Origin: Syntrophales bacterium
GTDB lineage: Bacteria; Desulfobacterota; Syntrophia; Syntrophales; UBA2210
Length of the DNA stretch: 64,000 nucleotides
Direction of reading: 5' to 3'
NCBI GenBank assembly: GCA_023230565.1
Contig: JALNXD010000012.1
Span: 16,373-80,372 of the forward strand
The notes below the pieces were generated by a model. The model had not been told where the DNA came from, made no database searches, and worked only from the letters and a program-made list of their open reading frames with translations. Positions 8,746-17,762 of the stretch are shown here, piece by piece (position 1 is the first letter of the stretch; the number at the start of each line of letters is the position of its first letter). The position numbers and the translations under genes were made by a program.

Positions 8746-10473
8746 ATGCCGTCGCCATTACACTGGATACTGTCCAAGGGAGATAAGACTGTTCAGAAAG
8801 TTCTCGCCTCAGAGCTCGGCATCAATACACTTATCTCGCAGATTCTCATAAACAGAAATATCAGGACACCAGAGGAAGCAAAAAAATTCCTTTTTCCATC
8901 TCTAAAGGATTTGCACAATCCTTTTCTAATGGAAGATATGGAGCGTGGAGTCCAGCGAGTTATAGAAGCAGTCGATACCAATCAAAATATAGTAGTGTAC
9001 GGCGACTACGATGTCGACGGAATCACATCTACTGTTATTCTCGTAAAATTTTTGAAAGAATTTCATGAGAACACAACATATTACATTCCGGACAGGATCG
9101 ATGAGGGATATGGCCTTCATCAATCCGCTATCGATAGGCTGAAAAAAAACGGTGCTCAACTCATAATAACAGTTGATTGCGGGATATCAAATCACGAGGA
9201 GATTGCATATGCAAAGAGGCTGGGCATTGATACGATAATTCTTGATCATCATGAGGTCCCCGAAACGCTTCCGGCAGCAGCAGCGGCAATTAACCCGAAC
9301 CGAAAAGACAGCTCCTTTCCTTTCCGCAATCTGGCAGGTGTCGGCGTGGTCTTCAATTTTCTCGTCGCTCTCAGAGTAAATATGCGCAGGAGAGGATTCT
9401 GGAGAAATAAAGAATATCCCAATTTGAAGGCATATCTTGATCTTGTAGCGCTGGGTACAATCGGAGACATGATGCCTCTTGTTGATGAAAACAGGATATT
9501 TGTTAAAATCGGATTGTCGATGCTTGCCGAAGATAACCGCACCGGTCTGAAAGCTCTTAAACTCATAAGCGGCCTTGAAAATGAAACAGTCGATTCCGAA
9601 TCGGCTGCTTTTAAATTGATTCCACGAATAAATGCCGCAGGGCGAGTGGGGTCATCATACGATGCCGTAAAACTCCTCTTAAGTAATGATATGAAGGAAT
9701 CGAATACTATAGCCGGTCGTCTTGATTCATGCAATAGTAAGCGGCAGGAACTCGAACGAACGATCATCAATGAACTTCTTCAAAAAATAGATTCGGAAAA
9801 GGAACTTACAGGCCGTAACTGTTTTGTTTTTTCGTCACACAAATGGCATCCCGGAGTTATAGGTATAGTCGCATCAAAAATAGTAGAGCGCTATTACCGG
9901 CCTACTGTTCTGATAAGCATTAAAGACGGTATCGGAAGAGGATCAGCAAGAAGTATTGCCGAATATAACCTGTTCAAGGGATTGGAATCAAATTGCTCAC
10001 AGCTGCTTCTGTCATTTGGAGGGCACCGGTACGCAGCAGGCATTTCTATACGAGAAGCTGACATCCAAGACTTCTCTCGCATATTGAGCGATGCTATCAA
10101 ATCAGATATGGGTGAAGCAAAGTTTGTTCAGCAGACATTGATTGATGTAATGTGCAGGCTTGAAGATATAGATTACAATCTCCTTTCACAAATCGAGATG
10201 CTCGCGCCTTTCGGCAACAAGAATCCTGAACCGGTCTTTTGCGCCGAAAATATATGGGTAGAATCGCATACAACAGTGGGAAACAACCATCTCAGAATGT
10301 CGGTCAGCAACAGAAACATAGGATACGACTCGATTTGGTTTAACCGTGGAGATCTCTTTGGAAGCCTTAGTGGATCCAAAGTAGGCATAGCCTTTACACC
10401 TCAAGTAAATCGGTGGAGAGGGGGAAGTAACATTCAACTTAAAATTAAAGATCTATCTTTGATGGATTCGTAA
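8746..10473 (+). CDS. recJ: single-stranded-DNA-specific exonuclease RecJ
   Basis: 5'-3' exonuclease on single-stranded DNA in RecF-pathway recombination, mismatch and base-excision repair. The 575-aa protein shows the DHH phosphoesterase motifs: VYGDYDVDGITSTVIL near 84-99 (DxD metal ligands), TVDCGIS, and ILDHHEVP near 165 (the DHH triad). The C-terminal DHHA1 domain includes FSSHKWHPGVIGIVASKI and SFGGHRYAAGI. Length is close to E. coli RecJ (577). It is monocistronic, with 343 bp free of genes after it. Confidence 0.96.
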   Translation: MPSPLHWILSKGDKTVQKVLASELGINTLISQILINRNIRTPEEAKKFLFPSLKDLHNPFLMEDMERGVQRVIEAVDTNQNIVVYGDYDVDGITSTVILVKFLKEFHENTTYYIPDRIDEGYGLHQSAIDRLKKNGAQLIITVDCGISNHEEIAYAKRLGIDTIILDHHEVPETLPAAAAAINPNRKDSSFPFRNLAGVGVVFNFLVALRVNMRRRGFWRNKEYPNLKAYLDLVALGTIGDMMPLVDENRIFVKIGLSMLAEDNRTGLKALKLISGLENETVDSESAAFKLIPRINAAGRVGSSYDAVKLLLSNDMKESNTIAGRLDSCNSKRQELERTIINELLQKIDSEKELTGRNCFVFSSHKWHPGVIGIVASKIVERYYRPTVLISIKDGIGRGSARSIAEYNLFKGLESNCSQLLLSFGGHRYAAGISIREADIQDFSRILSDAIKSDMGEAKFVQQTLIDVMCRLEDIDYNLLSQIEMLAPFGNKNPEPVFCAENIWVESHTTVGNNHLRMSVSNRNIGYDSIWFNRGDLFGSLSGSKVGIAFTPQVNRWRGGSNIQLKIKDLSLMDS

Positions 10474-10816
10474 ATAGCTTCTTATGCCTGCTGAACTGGC
10501 AATATAATTGGAAACACGCGAAACTTTCACATACTTGTTCTTTGTACATCTACAGGCTTGAGATTTCAACCGCGAATCAGCTATGTTTCTGGTATCATAC
10601 CGTCGGCGCGAAGCGGCCACCCCGGCTGTGTCTTGGCTGCCACGCTTTAACTCCGTTCATTTGCAGGCGGCAAAGAGCTTCTTGCGAAAGTTTGACAGTG
10701 TGTAAATATACAAGTAAAATCAGCGTTCTTCTGCCTTTTTTTCTTAAGTGTCTATTTGATTAATCCCTCTAGCCGTGATATAGTCCGATCGAAAAATCTA
10801 TGGTCGTCAAAGAACG
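10474..10816. other. intergenic region recJ to sensor kinase
   Basis: No gene is supported in these 343 bp. It holds a GC-rich stretch at about 10600-10680 with a small odd palindrome (GGTATCATACC near 10587) and, close to the kinase gene, a good sigma-70 promoter listed separately. No terminator with a T-run was seen after recJ. Confidence 0.6.
10692..10720 (+). promoter_or_regulatory. sigma-70 promoter of the sensor kinase gene
   Basis: TTGACA (10692-10697), a 17-bp spacer, then TAAAAT (10715-10720). This is a perfect -35 and a 5/6 -10. It predicts a start near 10727 and a 5' UTR of about 90 nt before the kinase ATG at 10817. Confidence 0.65.
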
Positions 10817-12895
10817 ATGAAAAACATTGAACGAATAATACGAAAAATTCTGCAAATGAATCTGCAAAAACGTCTTATTCTTGGTTTCCTCATTGCGACA
10901 TGTCTTACAGGAGTTGTTGCCACAATCGTCGGAATACATCTCATCAACAAACATATTATTGGTGAAGTGCAGCGCAAAGTCGAACAGGATATCAATACCG
11001 CCCGTTTGATTTACAACAACAGCATCGAGAGAATAGTTTCCCAGATGCGATGGATAGAAGTAAGTTCTCCGTTTGAAGATATTATACGTGAAAGGGAATA
11101 TGAAAAACTGGATTATTTTTCCGACCTTATTCGAATTGATATCTCGCAAAACAGCAGGAACTTACTTGATATGTTATCTCTCGTGAATTCTTCCGGAGAG
11201 GTATTGTACCGCGCAGCGAATCCGGATTCCAGAGGAGACAGTGTCATGTCAGATCCGGTAATCAGACGCTGTATTGAAAAAGGTACTTTACAGGTGTCAA
11301 CAGAGCTCATGTCAGTGGAAAAAGTTCTCCTGGAAAATCCTCTTCTTTCAGATAGAGTGAACATATCGTTAACGGAAACACCGCAGTCGATAAAAATTTC
11401 AGGGAAAAAGCTTTCTGACGCAATGGTAATAAGGGTTGCCTGCCCTGTCCGAAGCGATTCCGGCGAAATGATAGGCGTACTGGCCGGAGGTTCAGTCGTC
11501 AACAAAGATTATGCAATTGTAGATAAAATCAAGGAAACCGTGTATTCAAATGAGAAATACAAAGGTGTTGATATGGGTTTTGCCACCATATTTCAGAATG
11601 GCGTTCGTATATCGACCAATGTTATGGACGAACATAAAAAACGAGCCATAGGAACTACTGTTTCGGAAGAGGTGTATCACACTGTAATTGAAGAAGGCAA
11701 AAACTGGATAGGAAGAGCATTTGTCGTGAACGATTGGTACATCAGTTCGTATAGCCCCATTTACGATATACACGGCTCTATAATAGGCATGCTGTACACG
11801 GGGATACTGGAGGCAAAGTACCGTGACCTCAAGACATCCGCAATGTGGATATTTCTCGGAATAACTTCTTTAGGCATTATTATATCCTTTTTCATATCAT
11901 ACACCTTCGGCAATACAATCATAGGCAGAATCAGACTATTGAAGGAAGCAACCGATGTAATTGCATCCGGCAATCTCGACTATAAGCTGGGATGCAGCCG
12001 TTTTTCCGGTTTCGACATGCTCGATGAAGCTTTTAACAATATGACAAAATCATTAAAAGACAGAGACGACAGGCTCAAAAAAGTATTTCAGCAGCTGACG
12101 AAAACAGAGCGTCTTGCCGCCCTCGGACAGATAGCAGCCGGTGTTGCGCATGAAATTAACAATCCTCTTGGCGGAATTCTCCTTTACAGCAATCTTGTAC
12201 TTGAAGAACTGGATGACAACAAAAAAAACCTTCGTCATAATATAGAGAAAATAATTTATCAAACGAACCGATGTAAGGAAATCGTTCAAAATCTTCTGGA
12301 CTTTTCAAGAACCCCTTCAGGGGAGTTTCTTCCTTTTCAGATCAATTCAATTATTCATACCTCTTTGAATCTGCTTAAAGATCAATCAATGTTTCTCGGA
12401 ATAGAAATAGAAACAAGACTTGCGGAAAATCTTCCGGACATACTGGGAGACCGGTGGCGGCTCGAGCAAGTTTTTCTGAATCTATTTGTCAATGCGGCAG
12501 ATGCAATGAATGGCCAGGGACATCTCAAGGTCGAAACAAAATTGATAAAGCGATACAGCCATGATGATGAAACGACGGAGGGAATGGAAACAGAAAAAGT
12601 GTGCCTCCTGACAAGCACAAATACTGTAAAAATAACCGTATCTGATACAGGAAAAGGTATTGACAAAAACTATCTTCCCCATATTTTTGAACCATTTTTC
12701 ACAACCAAAGAACCAGGGAAAGGCACTGGATTAGGGCTTTCCATCGCATATGGAATAATAAAAAAATATAATGGATTTATCGATGTCGAAAGCGAAAACG
12801 GAATGGGAACGACAGTTACTATGTATCTTCCTGCACAGGACGGATCCATGGAACAAATTGATTGGGCAAATAGTGAAGAGCGGTACATCGGCTGA
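10817..12895 (+). CDS. membrane sensor histidine kinase (Cache-HAMP-NtrB type)
   Basis: A 692-aa inner-membrane histidine kinase. TM1 is at about 17-42 and TM2 at about 343-366, enclosing a periplasmic sensing region of about 300 residues with the look of a Cache domain (ending near the YTGILEAKY segment before TM2). A HAMP linker follows. The HisKA dimerisation helix carries the phospho-accepting His in AAGVAHEINNPLGG (near 444), the NtrB/NtrY-like motif, and the HATPase_c domain has NAADAMNG, SDTGKGI and GTGLGLS boxes. Ligand unknown. It is likely the input of the downstream receiver proteins, 200-600 bp away. Confidence 0.9.
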   Translation: MKNIERIIRKILQMNLQKRLILGFLIATCLTGVVATIVGIHLINKHIIGEVQRKVEQDINTARLIYNNSIERIVSQMRWIEVSSPFEDIIREREYEKLDYFSDLIRIDISQNSRNLLDMLSLVNSSGEVLYRAANPDSRGDSVMSDPVIRRCIEKGTLQVSTELMSVEKVLLENPLLSDRVNISLTETPQSIKISGKKLSDAMVIRVACPVRSDSGEMIGVLAGGSVVNKDYAIVDKIKETVYSNEKYKGVDMGFATIFQNGVRISTNVMDEHKKRAIGTTVSEEVYHTVIEEGKNWIGRAFVVNDWYISSYSPIYDIHGSIIGMLYTGILEAKYRDLKTSAMWIFLGITSLGIIISFFISYTFGNTIIGRIRLLKEATDVIASGNLDYKLGCSRFSGFDMLDEAFNNMTKSLKDRDDRLKKVFQQLTKTERLAALGQIAAGVAHEINNPLGGILLYSNLVLEELDDNKKNLRHNIEKIIYQTNRCKEIVQNLLDFSRTPSGEFLPFQINSIIHTSLNLLKDQSMFLGIEIETRLAENLPDILGDRWRLEQVFLNLFVNAADAMNGQGHLKVETKLIKRYSHDDETTEGMETEKVCLLTSTNTVKITVSDTGKGIDKNYLPHIFEPFFTTKEPGKGTGLGLSIAYGIIKKYNGFIDVESENGMGTTVTMYLPAQDGSMEQIDWANSEERYIG

Positions 12896-13101
12896 GACAA
12901 TGTGGAGGTTTTTTCGAAACGTCATACCGGTTTCAAATGCATTTAACACAATCTGAAAGGCGAGAAGAAAATATTGACTTCATAAATACGGACCGGTAGT
13001 ATCAAGCACTAGAAGGAATTTCGCACGTGTGCATTTTTTCAGGTTTATTTATGAGCAGTGCAAATGAGAACTTAATTCAGTACGCCCGGAGGTAATTGCA
13101 A

Positions 13102-13494
13102 ATGGCAACGGAAATAAAAAAGAAAGTACTCCTTGTTGATGACGACAAGGATTTTCTCACGGCTACGAAACTGATACTGGAAAAAGGAGGCTATGAGGTT
13201 GCCCTGGCGGAAGATGGAAAAGCCGGCGTCGAAATGGCTGAGAAAGAAAAACCCGATCTCGCCATTATCGATATGATGATGGAAACGTGGGGTGAAGGAT
13301 TTTCGGTAATCTCCAAAATCAGAGGATTGGAGACTGGTAAAAAAATGCCTCTCATAGTCTTAAGCTCCGTTGATCTTCAAGGTCCTTACCAATCTTTCGA
13401 GCCATCGGAAGAGTTTCCGAAAGTAAATATGATTTTGCAGAAACCTGTAAAAGCGGAAGATCTTCTTAAATTTATAAGAGACCTCACAACTTGA
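13102..13494 (+). CDS. single-domain response regulator
   Basis: A 130-aa lone receiver domain without an output domain. Acidic pocket LLVDDDKD, phospho-acceptor Asp in LAIIDMMME (near 53), the switch serine in VLSSVD and the conserved Lys in LQKPV are all present, so it should be phosphorylatable. The ATG at 13102 has GGAGG 9 nt upstream. It lies between a kinase and a receiver-kinase hybrid and is best read as a phosphorelay carrier or a protein-binding output; which one is not visible. Confidence 0.88.
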   Translation: MATEIKKKVLLVDDDKDFLTATKLILEKGGYEVALAEDGKAGVEMAEKEKPDLAIIDMMMETWGEGFSVISKIRGLETGKKMPLIVLSSVDLQGPYQSFEPSEEFPKVNMILQKPVKAEDLLKFIRDLTT

Positions 13495-13504
13495 TTGGCT
13501 CGTC

Positions 13505-14602
13505 ATGTCGGAAAAGCCAAATTCAGAACATATTCTCATTATAGATGATGAAGAATCTATAAGGGACGGCTGCAAGCAGGCGCTGGAAAGATTCGGGTTT
13601 CATGTGCTTTCTGCATCTGATGGTCAGGAGGGAATCAGAATTGCAAGGGAACTGCATCCTGCAATTGCGTTTGTTGATCTCAAGATGCCTTCTGTTTCGG
13701 GAATGGAAGTAATCGAAATATTATCAAAAGATATCGAGGATATTGTCCTCATAGTAATTACAGGATATGCATCGATCCTTTCTGCCGTTGAATCTCTGAA
13801 GAAGGGAGCCTATGACTATATTCCCAAACCCTTTACTCCCGATCAGCTGAGGGCAGTTGCGCGCAGGGCATTGGAGCATAGAAACCTTAAGATCGAGGCC
13901 AAAAAGTTAAAAGAAGAAAAAGAGCAGATTGAGCGTAATTTTATTACATTTGTCAGTCATGAAATGAGGTCTCCGCTGGCTACTATTCAACAGTATATGG
14001 AGGCCTTGAGAGTTGTGAGCGGAGATTGTCTCGGAACCGAAGCATTCGATATTGTAGAAAGATGCACCAAACGCATACAGAACCTGGAAGCGCTGGTTGA
14101 GCACTGGCTTGACCTGAGCCGGATAGAAAATGGAACTTTTGCCGTTGACAGAGAACCTGTCGACCTTCACTCTGTTGTTGAAAAAGCAGTAGACGAAATG
14201 TCTCATCTTTGTCAGATTCGAGGCATTTCAGTAATAACGAACTTTCCTGATGTTCAGCCGAAAATTGAAGGAGATAAAGAAAGCCTTATAAGGGTTCTTA
14301 TAAATATAATCGGAAATGCAACAAAATATACGCCGAGCGGTGGTACCATCTCTATAGGAATCAGCTATGATGATCACTATGTTAAACTTTCTGTAAAGGA
14401 TACAGGCTCGGGAATTCCGAAAGAAAAGCTTCCCTTCATTTTTGAGCCTTTTTACCGTGCAGGAGGTAAAGAAGAAAGGCAGAGAGGATCAGGACTCGGA
14501 CTTACTTTTTGTAAAAGAATCATGGAGGCACACGGCGGAGCAATCAGCGTGAATTCGGAAGAAGGTAGAGGAACGACATTTATACTGACATTCCCCCGAT
14601 AG
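13505..14602 (+). CDS. receiver-histidine kinase hybrid
   Basis: A 365-aa soluble protein: an N-terminal receiver (IIDDEES, phospho-Asp in AFVDLKMP near 57, Thr in VITGYA, Lys in IPKPF), a short coiled linker rich in Lys/Glu, then HisKA with His in FVSHEMRSPLA near 151 and HATPase_c with NATKYTP, KDTGSGIP and GSGLGLTFCKR. There is no membrane segment, so input probably arrives through phosphorylation of its receiver by a partner such as the upstream kinase. It starts 10 nt after the receiver gene and is surely in the same operon. Confidence 0.9.
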   Translation: MSEKPNSEHILIIDDEESIRDGCKQALERFGFHVLSASDGQEGIRIARELHPAIAFVDLKMPSVSGMEVIEILSKDIEDIVLIVITGYASILSAVESLKKGAYDYIPKPFTPDQLRAVARRALEHRNLKIEAKKLKEEKEQIERNFITFVSHEMRSPLATIQQYMEALRVVSGDCLGTEAFDIVERCTKRIQNLEALVEHWLDLSRIENGTFAVDREPVDLHSVVEKAVDEMSHLCQIRGISVITNFPDVQPKIEGDKESLIRVLINIIGNATKYTPSGGTISIGISYDDHYVKLSVKDTGSGIPKEKLPFIFEPFYRAGGKEERQRGSGLGLTFCKRIMEAHGGAISVNSEEGRGTTFILTFPR

Positions 14603-14629
14603 ACGTGTGAATGGAGGGCAGCCCTGAAT

Positions 14630-14839
14630 ATGTTCGACACAAAAGATTATGAATTCCATAAAAAAGACTGTCCCGAATTTTGTTTTATATGCAAAAGACC
14701 TTCGGAAAAATTCTTCATTATGCGCCAGATTAAAAGCATGAAGATGGTTCATCTTTGTGAACATTGCATGCTCAGCCATCTTTCCGAATACTACCTTGAT
14801 AACACCCGGCCCTGGCTGGGAAAGGATTTTTATAAATAA
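14630..14839 (+). CDS. small four-cysteine protein, unknown function
   Basis: A 69-aa protein that I do not recognise. It holds C-x3-C-x2-C (DCPEFCFICK, residues 14-21) and CEHC (near 43-46), spaced like a zinc ribbon or treble clef, with basic residues between. A GGAGGG site lies about 13 nt before the ATG, 27 nt after the hybrid kinase, so it belongs to the signalling operon. A metal-binding accessory or adaptor protein is a reasonable guess, nothing more. Confidence 0.7.
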   Translation: MFDTKDYEFHKKDCPEFCFICKRPSEKFFIMRQIKSMKMVHLCEHCMLSHLSEYYLDNTRPWLGKDFYK

Positions 14840-14929
14840 AAGTATCTATTCATCAGGCCCTCTGAAGAAAATTCATTTCTTCGACTTCCGGACACTTTAC
14901 CATAAGTGAGATGAAGTGTGCAGTTCTAC

Positions 14930-15733
14930 CTACAGCCATCGTTTCCTTCTTTTATAAGACTTTACATTCTCGTATGATTTTTTATCTCCTGAAGCGGCCA
15001 TTCCCAGATAAAATTCCTTGACATCCGGGTTTTCTTTAAGATCTGCTGCAGATCCTTCCATAACGATTTTACCATTCTCCATGACATAGCCATAATGAGC
15101 GATCTGAAGAGCCATATTGGCATTTTGTTCAACCAGTACTATCGTCGTCTTCTGTTCTTCATTGATTCTCTTGATAATTTTAAATATCTCCCTTACGATG
15201 AGCGGCGCGAGACCAAGAGACGGTTCATCCAGAAGAAGTAATTGCGGGTGGGCCATGAGCGCTCTTCCCATTACAAGCATCTGCAACTCTCCTCCGGAAC
15301 AGTATCCGGCTAAAGATTTTTTTCTCTTTTTTAAAGCGGGGAAATAGTTGTAAATTAATTCCATGTCATTCTTGTAAGGCTTGCCCCATCGAGTCGCAGT
15401 ACCTACTCGCAGATTTTCCTCAATCGTCAGATATTTAAAAGGTTGTCTGCCTTCAAGCACCTGGATAATACCCATCCGCGTGATTGCTTCAGGTGACAGA
15501 TTCTGAATTTTAGATCTCCGAAATTCAATCGTTCCGTCAGTGACCTCGCCATTTTCCGGTTTTAGGAGACCTGAAATAGCTTTCAGGGTCGTTGTTTTTC
15601 CCGCCCCGTTACTCCCAAGCAGTGATACTATCGCTCCTTCCTGTACGGAGAGGGAAACCCCTTTGAGCACTTGAATCACATCAGAATACACGACACTGAT
15701 ATTATTTAACTGAAGCATGAATGGTTTTTCCAT
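14930..15733 (-). CDS. livF: Liv-type ABC transporter ATPase LivF
   Basis: Second ATPase of a hydrophobic amino acid/carboxylate (HAAT) ABC importer, on the cytosolic face of LivHM. The 267-aa protein has Walker A GSNGAGKTTTLK, signature CSGGELQML, Walker B LLLLDEPSLGLAP and the switch His region VLVEQNA. It has a C-terminal basic tail (SYKRRKRWL) beyond the usual LivF end near 240. AAGGAAAGG precedes the ATG. It is the last gene of the liv operon. In this type of cluster with an acyl-CoA ligase, the substrate may be an aromatic or fatty acid rather than leucine (inference). Confidence 0.93.
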   Translation of the reverse strand: MEKPFMLQLNNISVVYSDVIQVLKGVSLSVQEGAIVSLLGSNGAGKTTTLKAISGLLKPENGEVTDGTIEFRRSKIQNLSPEAITRMGIIQVLEGRQPFKYLTIEENLRVGTATRWGKPYKNDMELIYNYFPALKKRKKSLAGYCSGGELQMLVMGRALMAHPQLLLLDEPSLGLAPLIVREIFKIIKRINEEQKTTIVLVEQNANMALQIAHYGYVMENGKIVMEGSAADLKENPDVKEFYLGMAASGDKKSYENVKSYKRRKRWL

Positions 15734-15748
15734 AACAATAGCCTTTCC

Positions 15749-16825
15749 TTAATATGAAAATGGCCATAAGCGAAAGCTTGAACGGATGATTCTCCATACT
15801 TCAGCAATTCCTCTAGGCTCAAAAATTATGAACAGTACTATTGCTCCGCCAAAAGCAAGCTCCCGAAGAGGCGCCAGCGTTAACTCTATTCCTTCGAGAA
15901 TTCCCGCGTTCATGAGAAAATCCGTAATCCAGCGGAGTCCCTCATTTAATGAAGTGATAAAAACAGCACCGAAGATGCTTCCGGAAATGCTGCCCAATCC
16001 TCCGATGATCACCATGGCGATATATTCGACGGAAAGCGCCAGAGTAAAAGGTTCCGCCGAAATGCTTGTCATATAAAAAGCCCATAATCCGCCGGCGAGT
16101 CCCGCATAAAAGGAACTTATGCCGAATGAAAGAATTTTGTAGCGAAAAATCGGGATTCCCATGCCCTCAGCAGCACGATCGTTATCGCGGATTGCGATAA
16201 ATGCTCTGCCGTAACGAGTTCTCATGATGTTAACGGCAATAAGGACCATCGCTATTAAAAAGATGTAGGATGCAAAAAAATATTTGACATCCCCATCGAG
16301 TGTAAATCCGAATATGGAGGGGGGAGGAAGAACAATCCCCATTGTTCCTTTTGTCAGGCTTTCCCAGTGAATAAGAACGTATTCGATAATAAATTGGCCT
16401 GCGAGAGTCGCTATGGTCAGATACAAACCTTTTAGCCGTCCGGATGGTAAACCGAACACCATCCCGACAAATGCAGTTACAAATCCTGCCGAGATTACCG
16501 CAGCAAGAAATGGAAAGTGATAATCAGTTGCCAAAATAGCCGCCGCATAGGCGCCTACGCCGAAAAAGGCGCCATGTCCAAGCGATATCTGGCCGGTAAA
16601 ACCGATCAGTATGTTTAGGCCCAAGGCTGCAATTGATGTTATTGCAATTAAATTCAATACATATATAGTATACGGCCCGCACAGCCAGGGTGCCAGAATA
16701 AAGAAAAGCACAAGTCCTGCTGCGGTGCAGATTCTTCCGAAATCGGTTTCGAATATTTTAAGCTCATCCTTATAATTTTCAAAATAGTTACCGCATGGAT
16801 GAAATACCGGCCTCTTGATTTTCAT
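15749..16825 (-). CDS. livM: Liv-type ABC transporter permease LivM
   Basis: Inner-membrane permease of the HAAT importer, 358 aa with about ten hydrophobic segments beginning at residue 36 (AAGLVLFFILAPWL). Family-typical loops are GFTGQISLGHGAFFGVGAYAAA and AIRDNDRAAEGMGI, the latter contacting the ATPases. An AGAGGAAGG site precedes the ATG. The order livH-livM-livF is the usual one; the 28-bp gap to livH indicates one transcript. Confidence 0.93.
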   Translation of the reverse strand: MKIKRPVFHPCGNYFENYKDELKIFETDFGRICTAAGLVLFFILAPWLCGPYTIYVLNLIAITSIAALGLNILIGFTGQISLGHGAFFGVGAYAAAILATDYHFPFLAAVISAGFVTAFVGMVFGLPSGRLKGLYLTIATLAGQFIIEYVLIHWESLTKGTMGIVLPPPSIFGFTLDGDVKYFFASYIFLIAMVLIAVNIMRTRYGRAFIAIRDNDRAAEGMGIPIFRYKILSFGISSFYAGLAGGLWAFYMTSISAEPFTLALSVEYIAMVIIGGLGSISGSIFGAVFITSLNEGLRWITDFLMNAGILEGIELTLAPLRELAFGGAIVLFIIFEPRGIAEVWRIIRSSFRLWPFSY

Positions 16826-16853
16826 TGTGATTGTTGCCTTCCTCTGTAAAAAT

Positions 16854-17732
16854 TCATACCCGCTCGATTTCGACCAGGCCGAAAAGACCGTAAGGCCTTA
16901 CCATAAGGATGAAAATAAGAAAGATGTAGGGGACTACGTCGCGCAATGACGGTGAAATATAGCCTCCGGTAAAGGTTTCCAGAAGGCCGATAATAAGAGC
17001 TGCGATTATTGCACCGCCGATGCTGTCCAGACCGCCTAAAATTACGACAGGAAATACCTTCAATCCCACGGCTGAAAGATCGTGTACATTGATCCCGTTG
17101 ATTACTCCGAGCACAATACCGCTCATACTCGCCACAAGTGCCGCAATAGCCCATGAAAGAGCGAATACCCTCCTCACATGAACACCCAGGGACATGGCTG
17201 CGGGCTGATTATCCGCGACTGATCTCATATAAATTCCCTGTGAAGAATATTTAAAAAAGAGTCCAAAAATGACAAGAAACACCAGTCCTGTAAATATTGC
17301 GGTAATATATACCGGAGGAACTACTATATTTCCAAGATCAAGTGTAAGCCAGGCTGGAAGAAAATCAGGATATATGTAAAGATTTCCTCCCCAGACAAGC
17401 AGCATGAATCCCTTCATCATGGCAGCCAGTCCTACTGTGAGCATAATCACATAGATAAGCGGTTCCCCTATGAGCGGTCTCAAGAAAAGTCTTTCAATTA
17501 CAAAGCCGAGAATGAAGCTGCCGAGCAGTGAAACCAGGAAGGCGACAGGCACGGGCAATTCGGCCCAGGTCACCAGTGTAAGAAAGATATAGGCTCCGAG
17601 GGCAAGCATTTCACCGTGAGCAAAATTCAGCACGCTCGAAGATTTGAAAATCATAACGAAACCCATGGCCGCCAAACCATAGAGGAAACCAATGCTAATA
17701 CCGTTTATCAATAATTGAAGAAAAAAATCCAT
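16854..17732 (-). CDS. livH: Liv-type ABC transporter permease LivH
   Basis: Partner permease of LivM, 292 aa, about eight membrane segments. Family blocks seen: GFLYGLAAMGFVMIFKSS at the N-terminus, LNFAHGEMLALGAY, the ATPase-contacting VADNQPAAMSLGVHVRRVFALSWAI-type loop, and VFPVVILGGLDSIGGAI. It lies downstream of the acyl-CoA ligase gene with a 30-bp gap. Start ATG at 17732 begins directly with MDFFLQLLINGISIGFLYG, the expected LivH N-terminus. Confidence 0.93.
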   Translation of the reverse strand: MDFFLQLLINGISIGFLYGLAAMGFVMIFKSSSVLNFAHGEMLALGAYIFLTLVTWAELPVPVAFLVSLLGSFILGFVIERLFLRPLIGEPLIYVIMLTVGLAAMMKGFMLLVWGGNLYIYPDFLPAWLTLDLGNIVVPPVYITAIFTGLVFLVIFGLFFKYSSQGIYMRSVADNQPAAMSLGVHVRRVFALSWAIAALVASMSGIVLGVINGINVHDLSAVGLKVFPVVILGGLDSIGGAIIAALIIGLLETFTGGYISPSLRDVVPYIFLIFILMVRPYGLFGLVEIERV

Positions 17733-17762
17733 TTCTAGCCTCTCGCCTTAAGTGATCTTCTT

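Noticed and set aside
10542..10763. 73-codon open frame after recJ
   Set aside because: Overlaps the predicted kinase promoter, no ribosome site, odd composition.
14840..14929. GAAGAAA/TTTCTTC hairpin as a terminator between the kinase cluster and livF
   Set aside because: Seven AT-rich pairs with no T-run; too weak to list as a terminator.
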